Shown here: in pieces, positions 6,623 through 12,622 of the stretch | How positions within the stretch are numbered: the stretch's first letter is position 1 | Layout: each line of letters starts with the position of its first letter | From: Gammaproteobacteria bacterium | GTDB taxonomy: Bacteria > Pseudomonadota > Gammaproteobacteria > Chromatiales > Chromatiaceae | Assembly: GCA_030625445.1 (NCBI GenBank) | Contig: DAOUQU010000019.1 | Span: 1-12,622, forward strand | Length of the DNA stretch: 12,622 nucleotides | Direction of reading: 5' to 3' | Program-made: the position numbers and the translations under genes | The notes under the pieces: generated by a model | Told to the model about the DNA's origin: nothing | The model's database searches: none | The model's input: the letters and a program-made list of their open reading frames with translations, nothing else

Positions 6623-8302
6623 TCAGATCATCAGGATCAGACTACCCGCAACCATCAGTAGCACGTTGGCGAAAGCGTAGGTGCCGGTATAGCCCAACGC
6701 CGGCAGCGAACTTTTCGCCGCATCGGTGACCACCGCCAGTGATGCGCCGCTGGTCATGGCGCCAGTAATTGCGCCAAACAGCAGCACGGGTTTTATCTTC
6801 AATATTTTGCTCCCGAACCAGTAGCCGATCAGGATCGGCGTCAGGGTAACAAGAATGCCTGCAAGGATCAGCAGCGGGCCGGCATGGACCAGGGTTTCGA
6901 TAATTTGACCTCCGGCACGCAGCCCCACACCTGTCATAAACAATAGCAAACCAAATTCCATAAGAATCCACTGGGCTGCATCCGGCAGTCGGCCGAATGT
7001 CGGCCGTCGACTGCGCATGTAGCTGATGACCAGACCAGAAGCCAGTAACCCACCGGCTGAGCCAAGACCGATAGATACGCCACCCACTTCGATAGAGAGC
7101 ATACCGACAAGCATACCGATCACGATGCCGAACGCAAAGGTCACCATATCCGTCTCCGCGATGTCTCGCTCGATATGCCCCAGGTAGTCACCAAGCACAT
7201 TGATCTGCGCCGCATTGCCAACAACGGTGAGAATATCGCCCCGGCCCAGCTCAATATCATTGCTGTGAGGCACCTCTACACCAAGTTGGGTAATGCGCAC
7301 CAGCAGCAGACCGAAACGGCGAGAAATATCGATGTCAACCAGGGTTCTGCCAATAACATCTTTATTCAATACGACGATCTGCGCGGTATCAGTGACTTCG
7401 CTGATACGCCAGTTTGGCGGCACCTCCTCCCCGAACTTATGGGCGACATTGACGAAGAAGCTGCGGGGTCCCATGAATTCGAGCCTGTCGCCAATCTGGA
7501 GCTGATCATCAGGATCAACAGGTATGCGTTCACCATTTCGCACCAGTTTTGCTGCCGTAACCTGATCCCAGTGGGCATCACGCAAAGCCGAGATTGGCAT
7601 ATGCGTCATGGCCTCATTGGTAACTCGATAGCAGCGTGTAGTGATGTTAACCGGCTTTTGTCCAGTATCACCAGCCTCACGGGTCATACGCTGCGCCTCT
7701 ACAGCAAGATCGATGCCCAGCCAGCGCGGTAGCAGCTTGATTATGGAGATCAGACCAATCAGGCCAAAGATATAGGTAATTGCATAACCTGTAGCAATAT
7801 TATTGATCACCATATCTTTGCTCCAGCCTTCGGGAAGCACTGTCATGCCGTGGCTCACTGCATCCTGTGCTGCAGCAAGCGTCGGCGAACTGGTGAGGCC
7901 GCCTGCAAGCAGCCCCGCGGACATTCCCGGCTCCAATTTCAGCGATAAGGCGCCAATAATGGCGATAGAAAAACCCGTCGCAGCAACGACTACTGCCAGC
8001 AGGGCATACTTGACGCCATCTTCCTTGAGGACGCTGAAGAAGCGCGGTCCGGCCTGGTAGCCAACCGAGAAGATGAACATGGCAAAGCCAACGGTCTGTG
8101 AAGCCGGGGTGATGCGAAACCCGAAGTGGCCGAGAAACAGCCCCGCAAACAACACTCCGGCAACCGGACCGAAAGAGAAATTTCCGATTCGTATGCGTCC
8201 AATCAGGTAGCCCGACCCAATCACCAGGAACAACATCAACGCGGGGTGGGTGTGCAAGGCTTCGAGAATTTCAGTTTTCAGCAGGAGGAGAAATTGATCC
8301 AT
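6623..8302 (-). CDS. AspT/YidE-family inner-membrane exchanger with two RCK-C domains
   Basis: This 559-residue protein matches the architecture of the aspartate:alanine exchanger family. Two hydrophobic halves (about 20-195 and 385-559) flank a soluble middle region. Each half carries the family's signature: LLAGGLTSSPTLAAAQDA at 131-148 and GAITGAMTSGASLAVVTDAA at 510-529. The middle holds two TrkA-C (RCK-C) domains, about 215-290 and 295-375, with typical IPVDPDDQLQIGDRLEFMG and ELGRGDILTVVG strands; such domains usually gate or regulate transport. AspT of Tetragenococcus exchanges aspartate for alanine; here the substrate is unknown. The gene converges on the glutaminase gene with a 58-bp gap, which suggests an acidic amino acid such as glutamate, by inference only. 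GGTGA lies a few bases before the ATG, and a strong promoter is at 8331-8359. The protein is full length and shows no defect. Confidence 0.87.
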   Translation of the reverse strand: MDQFLLLLKTEILEALHTHPALMLFLVIGSGYLIGRIRIGNFSFGPVAGVLFAGLFLGHFGFRITPASQTVGFAMFIFSVGYQAGPRFFSVLKEDGVKYALLAVVVAATGFSIAIIGALSLKLEPGMSAGLLAGGLTSSPTLAAAQDAVSHGMTVLPEGWSKDMVINNIATGYAITYIFGLIGLISIIKLLPRWLGIDLAVEAQRMTREAGDTGQKPVNITTRCYRVTNEAMTHMPISALRDAHWDQVTAAKLVRNGERIPVDPDDQLQIGDRLEFMGPRSFFVNVAHKFGEEVPPNWRISEVTDTAQIVVLNKDVIGRTLVDIDISRRFGLLLVRITQLGVEVPHSNDIELGRGDILTVVGNAAQINVLGDYLGHIERDIAETDMVTFAFGIVIGMLVGMLSIEVGGVSIGLGSAGGLLASGLVISYMRSRRPTFGRLPDAAQWILMEFGLLLFMTGVGLRAGGQIIETLVHAGPLLILAGILVTLTPILIGYWFGSKILKIKPVLLFGAITGAMTSGASLAVVTDAAKSSLPALGYTGTYAFANVLLMVAGSLILMI

Positions 8303-8330
8303 TGGGTTTCACCATGTCGTTTTGAGCCTG

Positions 8331-8359
8331 ATTATAGAAGATGCATGGGTATTTACCAA
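8331..8359 (-). promoter_or_regulatory. Near-consensus sigma70 promoter for the AspT-like exchanger
   Basis: On the minus strand a perfect TATAAT (8331-8336) is preceded, after a 17-nt spacer, by TTGGTA (8354-8359), four of six matches to TTGACA. Transcription would start near 8324, about 22 nt before the ATG. It shows that the exchanger can be transcribed separately from the OprB-like gene 83 bp upstream. Confidence 0.65.
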
Positions 8360-8385
8360 TAACAGCACGTTTCATCAGCACACTC

Positions 8386-9624
8386 TTAAAATGTAATGCC
8401 TGCCCGCAGCCCTGCCACGATCTGAAAACTGCTGCCGTCATCCAGCCCTTCACCGAGAATGATTTGTAAATCTGGTGTAATCATAAGTTCCTTGGTTGCC
8501 TGCCAGCGATAGTAGATCTCACCGACGCCTTGCCATCTCCTGTTATCGACGGCGGATCGTCCCAGGCCCATGCCGACTCCGAGGTGATCATACTTTTTGA
8601 TTTCACGTCCCCAGCCCAGCATGAACAACTGATCCACCTCGGCCGCCTCTCCATCTGAAAAGGCATAACGTGCAACAAAGTGATCACGCTCGGAAACCCC
8701 CTCATGCTCCATCACCAGACTGCCCCCCCTCCCTTCCGGAAGTCTCTCTTCACCATTGCTCCGCGTCTCCCAACCCATCAACTGCACCCGCGCATTTCGA
8801 TTCGCGATGCCTTTGAAGTCATATCCACCCTGCGCTGAATAAAACAGCGCTGAGGAGCTCAGGCTCAGATTCACTTTTTCATCTGCTGCAGTTCCCTGGA
8901 TATTGGAAGCGCCGACTGTAATATCCCAGCCCACGACATCTTTCCATTGCGCAATAAAGCCCGCACCAAACCCCGGAAAAGCAACGGCAGGATTATTCGA
9001 GAAGGCGTAGTTGAGAAAGTAGCGCTTAGCGCTGCGCAAATCGTGTTTATCAAGAAAATGATCAATGCTGTACTGGCCGTAGCGCAGAGTAAGCCTCCCA
9101 TCCGCAAGCTCCTGGCTGAAATAGAAATTAGGTAGCTGAAACCCGGCATCGCTGAATCCGTCCACGGTTTTCCACAGCAAACCGGTGGCAGAACTGATTT
9201 CAGAGGGGGCGTGATCACTATAAGCATGCCTGTCGCGCAAGCGGAAGGAGAGATAGAATGGCCGGTCATATTTTTGACCAAACAACAACCAGCGGGCGCT
9301 GAATGAAACTTCGCCGGAAGATGCTCCAAGATTCTCTTGGCTGCCGGAATATCCCTGGGCGAGCGCATCATACGCGTAGACTGTCTCCAGCCTGATTTTT
9401 TTGTGCATCTCCTCGCGCCAGGCGCGAAATTTGTCGAAAAAAGGGGGAATCAGACTGGGCCTGCTTGGATCGTAATCTAGAACATCCCTGCGCTCAAGCG
9501 TGGCATCGATACTGTCTGCTGCTTCTTCGTCCCCCACCCCGGGTGAGATAAAGGATTCATTTGCCATGGCTGGAGAGGCGCACCAAGCAAGCAAACAGAG
9601 CAGTCGGATGAGAAAAGAGTGCAT
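8386..9624 (-). CDS. OprB-like carbohydrate-selective porin
   Basis: This 412-residue protein is a predicted outer-membrane beta-barrel of the OprB family, which passes sugars and other small solutes. Residues 1-21 are a signal peptide ending SPAMA before NESF. A helical linker (about 58-78, DKFRAWREEMHKK) precedes the barrel. Near the C-terminus is the OprB hallmark GVGEIYYRWQATKELMITPD followed by LQIIL, and the protein ends AGITF with the terminal Phe. The start at 9624 is chosen because it gives a normal signal peptide, although no Shine-Dalgarno is visible. The exchanger gene lies 83 bp downstream on the same strand. OprB is known for glucose in Pseudomonas, but members near amino-acid genes may take other solutes; the substrate cannot be read from the sequence. 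Confidence 0.83.
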   Translation of the reverse strand: MHSFLIRLLCLLAWCASPAMANESFISPGVGDEEAADSIDATLERRDVLDYDPSRPSLIPPFFDKFRAWREEMHKKIRLETVYAYDALAQGYSGSQENLGASSGEVSFSARWLLFGQKYDRPFYLSFRLRDRHAYSDHAPSEISSATGLLWKTVDGFSDAGFQLPNFYFSQELADGRLTLRYGQYSIDHFLDKHDLRSAKRYFLNYAFSNNPAVAFPGFGAGFIAQWKDVVGWDITVGASNIQGTAADEKVNLSLSSSALFYSAQGGYDFKGIANRNARVQLMGWETRSNGEERLPEGRGGSLVMEHEGVSERDHFVARYAFSDGEAAEVDQLFMLGWGREIKKYDHLGVGMGLGRSAVDNRRWQGVGEIYYRWQATKELMITPDLQIILGEGLDDGSSFQIVAGLRAGITF

Positions 9625-9687
9625 AAGTTGAAGATATGGCTTCTACGATTTGCAATAAAGCATAACAGGAATCAGCAGAGTAATCGG

Positions 9688-9813
9688 ATGGATGAATCAG
9701 AAGTTGCGATTTTGCCACCACCTCATTACACTGCAGCTAACAAGAAAGAACTTGAACAGGAACTGGTACAGCATTTAGCTGCCTTACAACAATTACCCTA
9801 TTGGACAACTTGA
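9688..9813 (+). CDS. Possible small protein, 41 residues, unrecognised
   Basis: This short frame encodes an acidic, helix-prone peptide beginning MDESEVAILPPPHYT, with a NKKELEQELVQHLAALQQLP helix and no transmembrane segment or signal peptide. An in-frame ATG at 9619 would make 64 residues but overlaps the start of the OprB-like gene on the other strand, so 9688 is preferred. Points in favour are a stem-loop with a T-tract that starts 7 bp after its stop, and a weak upstream promoter-like pair, TTGAAG (9628-9633), 17 nt, TGCAAT (9651-9656). Against it are the weak ribosome binding site (GAG 7 nt upstream) and the length, which could arise by chance. I do not recognise the family. Confidence 0.35.
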   Translation: MDESEVAILPPPHYTAANKKELEQELVQHLAALQQLPYWTT

Positions 9814-9819
9814 GGGGCC

Positions 9820-9846
9820 GTCTGTATTTCAACAGACTCTCTTTTT
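9820..9846 (+). terminator. Rho-independent terminator-like stem-loop
   Basis: A perfect 6-bp stem (GTCTGT 9820-9825, ACAGAC 9832-9837) with a 6-nt loop is followed by a T-rich run (tctcttttt, 9838-9846). The stem is short and only half GC. It would end plus-strand transcripts of the small ORF and insulate the TelA-like gene 48 bp downstream. Confidence 0.5.
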
Positions 9847-9893
9847 GACCCACATTTGTCTTCCCGCAGTTTTAACCAAAGGAGAAAACAATA

Positions 9894-11078
9894 ATGAGCA
9901 CCTCTATCTCACCCATGAAGCAACTCGACAAGGCGATGAACGGTTTGCGTGACCTTGGACTGGTTCCCGAAACCACCGAAGATGCGCCGATCATCTCCCT
10001 GATCGAACAGATTTCAGATCTGGACGAAGAGAAAACCATCGCCATTGCGCGCACCCTCAACCAGGCTTCCCTGTTCAACCAGGTCGTGCGGGAACAGATC
10101 GATGCCATGAATATCGGCCAGCGCTATGAAGATATCACCAACTCATTCAACAGCATTCGTGAAGATGCCAAGAGCATGGTGGATCAGCTGGAAGATGGCA
10201 AGATCGATACATTTGAACGCGTCGGCAACGTCTGGATGAAAGTCACGCGCGGTGACATTCCACAACGCTTCGACAAGATCAAGGGTGTTTACCTGGAGGT
10301 CGCTGCTGATTCGAAAGATCAGATCAAGCGGGAACAGTTGATTCTCAATGCCTACCAGGATTTTCGCGGCGCCCTGAAGGAGTCGGAAGTGCTGGCGCTG
10401 GAGGTGCTGAAGACAGCGGATGAAAAACTCGATGAAGCCAAGGGCGCGCTGGAAACCGCCATGAAAGGCGTCGACGCCTATACAGGTGAAGATGCGGCTG
10501 CAAGGGCGAAGCTGGAGATGGAACGTGATTTCAAAATTCGCGGCGTGCAGGATGAAGACCGGCGCTACCAGATTGCCAAGGATCTCTCTGACAACCTGAC
10601 GGTAAGCTACAACACCTCCGAGGTAATCATGGCTCGCCTGAATCAGATCAACAGCATCAAGGAGCGGGTCTACCAGCAGGCAATCAGCTTCTTCGGCACC
10701 AATGAGAATGTATTTACCGCCCTCAGCGCTTCCTTTACCGGACTTTTCGGCCTGAATGAAAGCACCCGGACACTAAATGCCATGAAAGATGGCGTCAGCA
10801 AGAGCCTAGAGGATCTGGCCGACATCGGCGGCAAAATCCAGGAAGAGGCTGTAAAAGCCGGCTATGGCCCGACAATACGCGCTGAATCAGTCAAAAAACT
10901 GGTCGATTCAGTCACCGATTTCCAGGAGAAGTCGCTGTTGATCATCAATGAGATGCGCACACTCAGCACCAAAAATGCCGAGGAGATTCGTGTTGCGGTA
11001 GAGGATGGCAAAACGCGCATCGCTCACCTGGTCGAATCGGGCAAGGCTCTGCCCATCGACAACTTTACTACTTCCTGA
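9894..11078 (+). CDS. TelA-like (toxic-anion-resistance superfamily) helical protein
   Basis: This 394-residue protein is almost entirely helical and soluble, with no signal peptide. Resemblance to the TelA/KlaA family (PF05816) is judged from overall length, the heptad-like helical layout, and the C-terminal half. There, a segment around NTSEVIMARLNQINSIKERV (240-259) is followed by a hydrophobic stretch FFGTNENVFTALSASFTGLF (266-285), then TLNAMKDGVSKSLEDLADIG and long helices to about 380. TelA proteins are linked to tellurite, colicin and envelope-stress resistance, with unclear mechanism. A charged coiled coil at about 155-230 includes ALKESEVLALEVLKTADEKL. AAAGGAG (9878-9884) lies 9 nt before the ATG. 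A DUF6384-like gene and a coiled-coil gene follow on the same strand. The protein is often labelled only as a hypothetical or cell-surface protein, so the family call is tentative. Confidence 0.55.
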   Translation: MSTSISPMKQLDKAMNGLRDLGLVPETTEDAPIISLIEQISDLDEEKTIAIARTLNQASLFNQVVREQIDAMNIGQRYEDITNSFNSIREDAKSMVDQLEDGKIDTFERVGNVWMKVTRGDIPQRFDKIKGVYLEVAADSKDQIKREQLILNAYQDFRGALKESEVLALEVLKTADEKLDEAKGALETAMKGVDAYTGEDAAARAKLEMERDFKIRGVQDEDRRYQIAKDLSDNLTVSYNTSEVIMARLNQINSIKERVYQQAISFFGTNENVFTALSASFTGLFGLNESTRTLNAMKDGVSKSLEDLADIGGKIQEEAVKAGYGPTIRAESVKKLVDSVTDFQEKSLLIINEMRTLSTKNAEEIRVAVEDGKTRIAHLVESGKALPIDNFTTS

Positions 11079-11151
11079 AGCTGGTTACCCGGCGCACCTG
11101 GTAATCCTTGAGTGGCCAACATCTATAAAATGAGTCAAATTTTCATAATAA

Positions 11152-11262
11152 CTCTCGCAAAGCTTCCGCGTCCTGCTCACGCCCCTCACCTGGCGTCCAT
11201 GCAGGCGAAGGCGCTAAGCACGCCAAGGAAACCCCTTTGCGGTCTTTGCGTCCTGGCGAGAG
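11152..11262. repeat. 111-bp intergenic element with short terminal inverted repeats
   Basis: The element is bounded by CTCTCGC (11152-11158) and its complement GCGAGAG (11256-11262). GCGTCCTG occurs in both halves in direct orientation, and a GGCGT/ACGCC pair lies inside. The right part, read on the minus strand, contains the CGCAAAGACCGCAAAG type motif recurrent in intergenic repeats of many environmental bacteria (from memory). It splits the TelA-like and DUF6384-like genes. The short frame across it (11112-11315) is not credible as a gene. Confidence 0.5.
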
Positions 11263-11311
11263 ACAAGGATTTTTTATGCTTAGTCAGCCTGAGGCGTAAC
11301 CTCGCTATCTT

Positions 11312-12232
11312 ATGACAAAACCTTCGACTAACAAGGCTCCTCTGGACGAAGTGATGATGGCCATGGACGTGGTCGATACCCTGCGCCACCAGAAACTGCT
11401 GGTGGACCGCGAACTTCACTCAGGTGAGCGTGAGCAGAAGCTCATCGAGCGCCTGCGCAAGCTCTATGCCTCCCAGGGGATCGAGGTTCCTGACAGCATC
11501 CTTGCTGAAGGCGTCAAGGCATTGGAGGAGGATCGATTCACCTACACCCCCCCCGCAGATGGAATCCAGACATCCCTGGCGCGCATCTATATCAAGCGCG
11601 GAAAAGTGTCAAAGTGGTTCAGCGCAGTCCTACTGTCACTGTCGCTAATGTGGGGCGGCTGGTATGCGGCTTTCCAGGCGCCGGAAAACCGCCGCCTCGA
11701 CCGTCTGGAGGCGCTCCCGGCTGAACTGGTTGCCGAGCGGGACGCCATCAACTCTATCTCCCGTGTGAACGAGGCAAAAGAGAGTGCCGACACGCAGTAT
11801 CAAACCGCCATGGCGGCACTGAGCACCGATGACACCGATACGGCGTTAAAAACCTACAAGTCGCTCCAATCCCTGCACCACACTCTGGCATCCAGCTACA
11901 CGTTGCGGGTCGTCTCCCGCTCCGGTGAACGCAGTGGTGTGTGGCGAGAATCCAACGATATCCGTGGAGTGAAAAACTACTACCTGGTTGTCGAGGCGAT
12001 CGACTCCAACGGAAAACCCGTGACGCTGCCGGTAATGAACGAAGAGGACGGCAAAACCTACTCTGTCGACAAATGGGGACTCAGGGTTGCGCAATCTGTC
12101 TACCAGCGGGTGGCCGCCGACAAACAGGATGACGGCATTATTCAGAAGCGCCGGGTCGGGGTTAAACAGAGCGGATACCTGGAGCCTGAATACAGCATCT
12201 CGACCACAGGAGCGAAAATCACATCATGGTAA
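11312..12232 (+). CDS. DUF6384-like single-pass membrane protein
   Basis: This 306-residue protein begins with a conserved-looking helical block, PLDEVMMAMDVVDTLRHQKL (10-29), which I associate with DUF6384; this is from memory and unverified. Residues 30-75 are charged helices with a possible coiled coil. A single hydrophobic segment at about 102-121 (WFSAVLLSLSLMWGGWYAAF) would anchor it in the inner membrane, with the basic IKRGKVSK on its N-terminal side pointing to a cytoplasmic N-terminus. The larger C-terminal part, about 125-306, would then be periplasmic: a helical linker to about 185, then a beta-rich domain with SSYTLRVVSRSGERSGVWRE and YYLVVEAIDSNGKPVTLPV. No enzymatic motif is visible. 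The start ATG lacks a clear ribosome binding site. The next gene starts 10 bp after the stop, so the two are probably co-transcribed. Function unknown. Confidence 0.6.
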   Translation: MTKPSTNKAPLDEVMMAMDVVDTLRHQKLLVDRELHSGEREQKLIERLRKLYASQGIEVPDSILAEGVKALEEDRFTYTPPADGIQTSLARIYIKRGKVSKWFSAVLLSLSLMWGGWYAAFQAPENRRLDRLEALPAELVAERDAINSISRVNEAKESADTQYQTAMAALSTDDTDTALKTYKSLQSLHHTLASSYTLRVVSRSGERSGVWRESNDIRGVKNYYLVVEAIDSNGKPVTLPVMNEEDGKTYSVDKWGLRVAQSVYQRVAADKQDDGIIQKRRVGVKQSGYLEPEYSISTTGAKITSW

Positions 12233-12242
12233 TCAGTGAGTT

Positions 12243-12622
12243 ATGTTAAGCGGACGCAATGCCCTGCAAAACATCAACCTGACTCTGCAGCAACTGCATC
12301 AGCAGGTCGATGAATCCGACCGTCAGATTCAGCAGACCAGTGACAATCTGCTCAGCCTGCAGCAACAGCAGACGAAAAATTACCGTCAGCTGGCAACAAT
12401 CCGCCTCGACAATATCATCAGCGGCGAGGTGGTAGCAGGACTGGAAACAGCAGACTTGCGGGTCAGAGAATTGCTGCAAAAACGCAGCGAGGCATTGTCT
12501 GAGCTCTCGACCCGGCTTGAAAATGCTCGCAGCGATCAACAACTACTGGAGCAGCAGAGAGAGACGCAGGGCGACCGGGTCGCAGCAGCAGCAACAGCGC
12601 TGGATGAGCAGGAGACAACAAC
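12243..12622 (+). CDS. Coiled-coil protein, N-terminal part (3' truncated)
   Basis: The frame opens at ATG 12243, 10 bp after the DUF6384-like stop, and stays open to the window edge for 126 codons. The visible part is rich in Gln, Leu, Glu and Arg with heptad patterning: NALQNINLTLQQLHQQVDES, then DRQIQQTSDNLLSLQQQQ, and later ELSTRLENARSDQQLLEQQR. This predicts a long coiled coil. A less helical break at about residues 55-75 contains YRQLATIRLDNIISGEVVAG. There is no signal peptide or transmembrane segment so far. The tight spacing and shared strand place it in the same operon as the DUF6384-like gene, possibly as a structural partner. The family is not recognised. Confidence 0.75.
   Translation, partial: MLSGRNALQNINLTLQQLHQQVDESDRQIQQTSDNLLSLQQQQTKNYRQLATIRLDNIISGEVVAGLETADLRVRELLQKRSEALSELSTRLENARSDQQLLEQQRETQGDRVAAAATALDEQETT

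Noticed and set aside
7175..7732. 185-residue plus-strand frame inside the exchanger gene
   Set aside because: It is antisense to the RCK-C region of a full-length AspT-like protein and has no recognisable domain.
11112..11315. 67-residue plus-strand frame between the TelA-like and DUF6384-like genes
   Set aside because: Most of it lies across the repeat element at 11152-11262 and it lacks a ribosome binding site.
12246..12542. 98-residue minus-strand frame near the right edge
   Set aside because: It is antisense to the coiled-coil gene, which starts 10 bp after its upstream neighbour and stays open to the edge.
12578..12600. Short run of GCA/ACA codons that looks like a microsatellite
   Set aside because: It is brief, in frame, and normal for an alanine-rich coiled coil.

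Overview
The window looks like a chromosomal stretch from a Gram-negative gammaproteobacterium. It shows Sec signal peptides, two outer-membrane porins ending in phenylalanine, a c4-like diheme cytochrome, a RecQ/uracil-DNA-glycosylase pair, and intergenic palindromes of the kind scattered through proteobacterial genomes. Respiratory and sulfur-oxidising lineages would fit, but this is an inference and the species is not recognised. No rRNA, tRNA, CRISPR array, transposase or phage gene was seen.

Layout. (1) 1-1710, plus strand: the C-terminal part of a RecQ-family helicase, then a small uracil-DNA glycosylase with a probable Fe-S cluster; both are DNA-repair genes. (2) 1711-1999: non-coding, carrying a 79-bp hyphenated palindrome. 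(3) 2000-3782, minus strand: a two-gene exported unit, a diheme cytochrome c followed by an ankyrin-repeat protein, with a plausible sigma70 promoter at 3845-3873. (4) 3783-4117: an AT-rich divergent intergenic region. (5) 4118-6564, plus strand: an OprD-like outer-membrane porin and a type-A glutaminase with a signal peptide, 53 bp apart and probably one operon. (6) 6623-9624, minus strand, convergent with (5): an AspT-like inner-membrane amino-acid exchanger with its own near-consensus promoter (8331-8359), and an OprB-like porin. (7) 9625-9893: a possible small ORF and a hairpin terminator. (8) 9894 to the right edge, plus strand: a TelA-like helical protein, a DUF6384-like membrane protein and the start of a coiled-coil protein. 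An intergenic repeat lies between the first two.

How the genes may work together. The porin/glutaminase/exchanger/porin block (4118-9624) reads as one path across the envelope. A porin admits solute, the periplasmic glutaminase splits glutamine into glutamate and ammonia, and an AspT-type exchanger could move the acidic amino acid across the inner membrane. This is inferred from gene order; substrates are not proven. The last three genes look like a structural or membrane-stress cluster of unknown function that continues past the window. These two blocks are the best candidates for an undescribed system.
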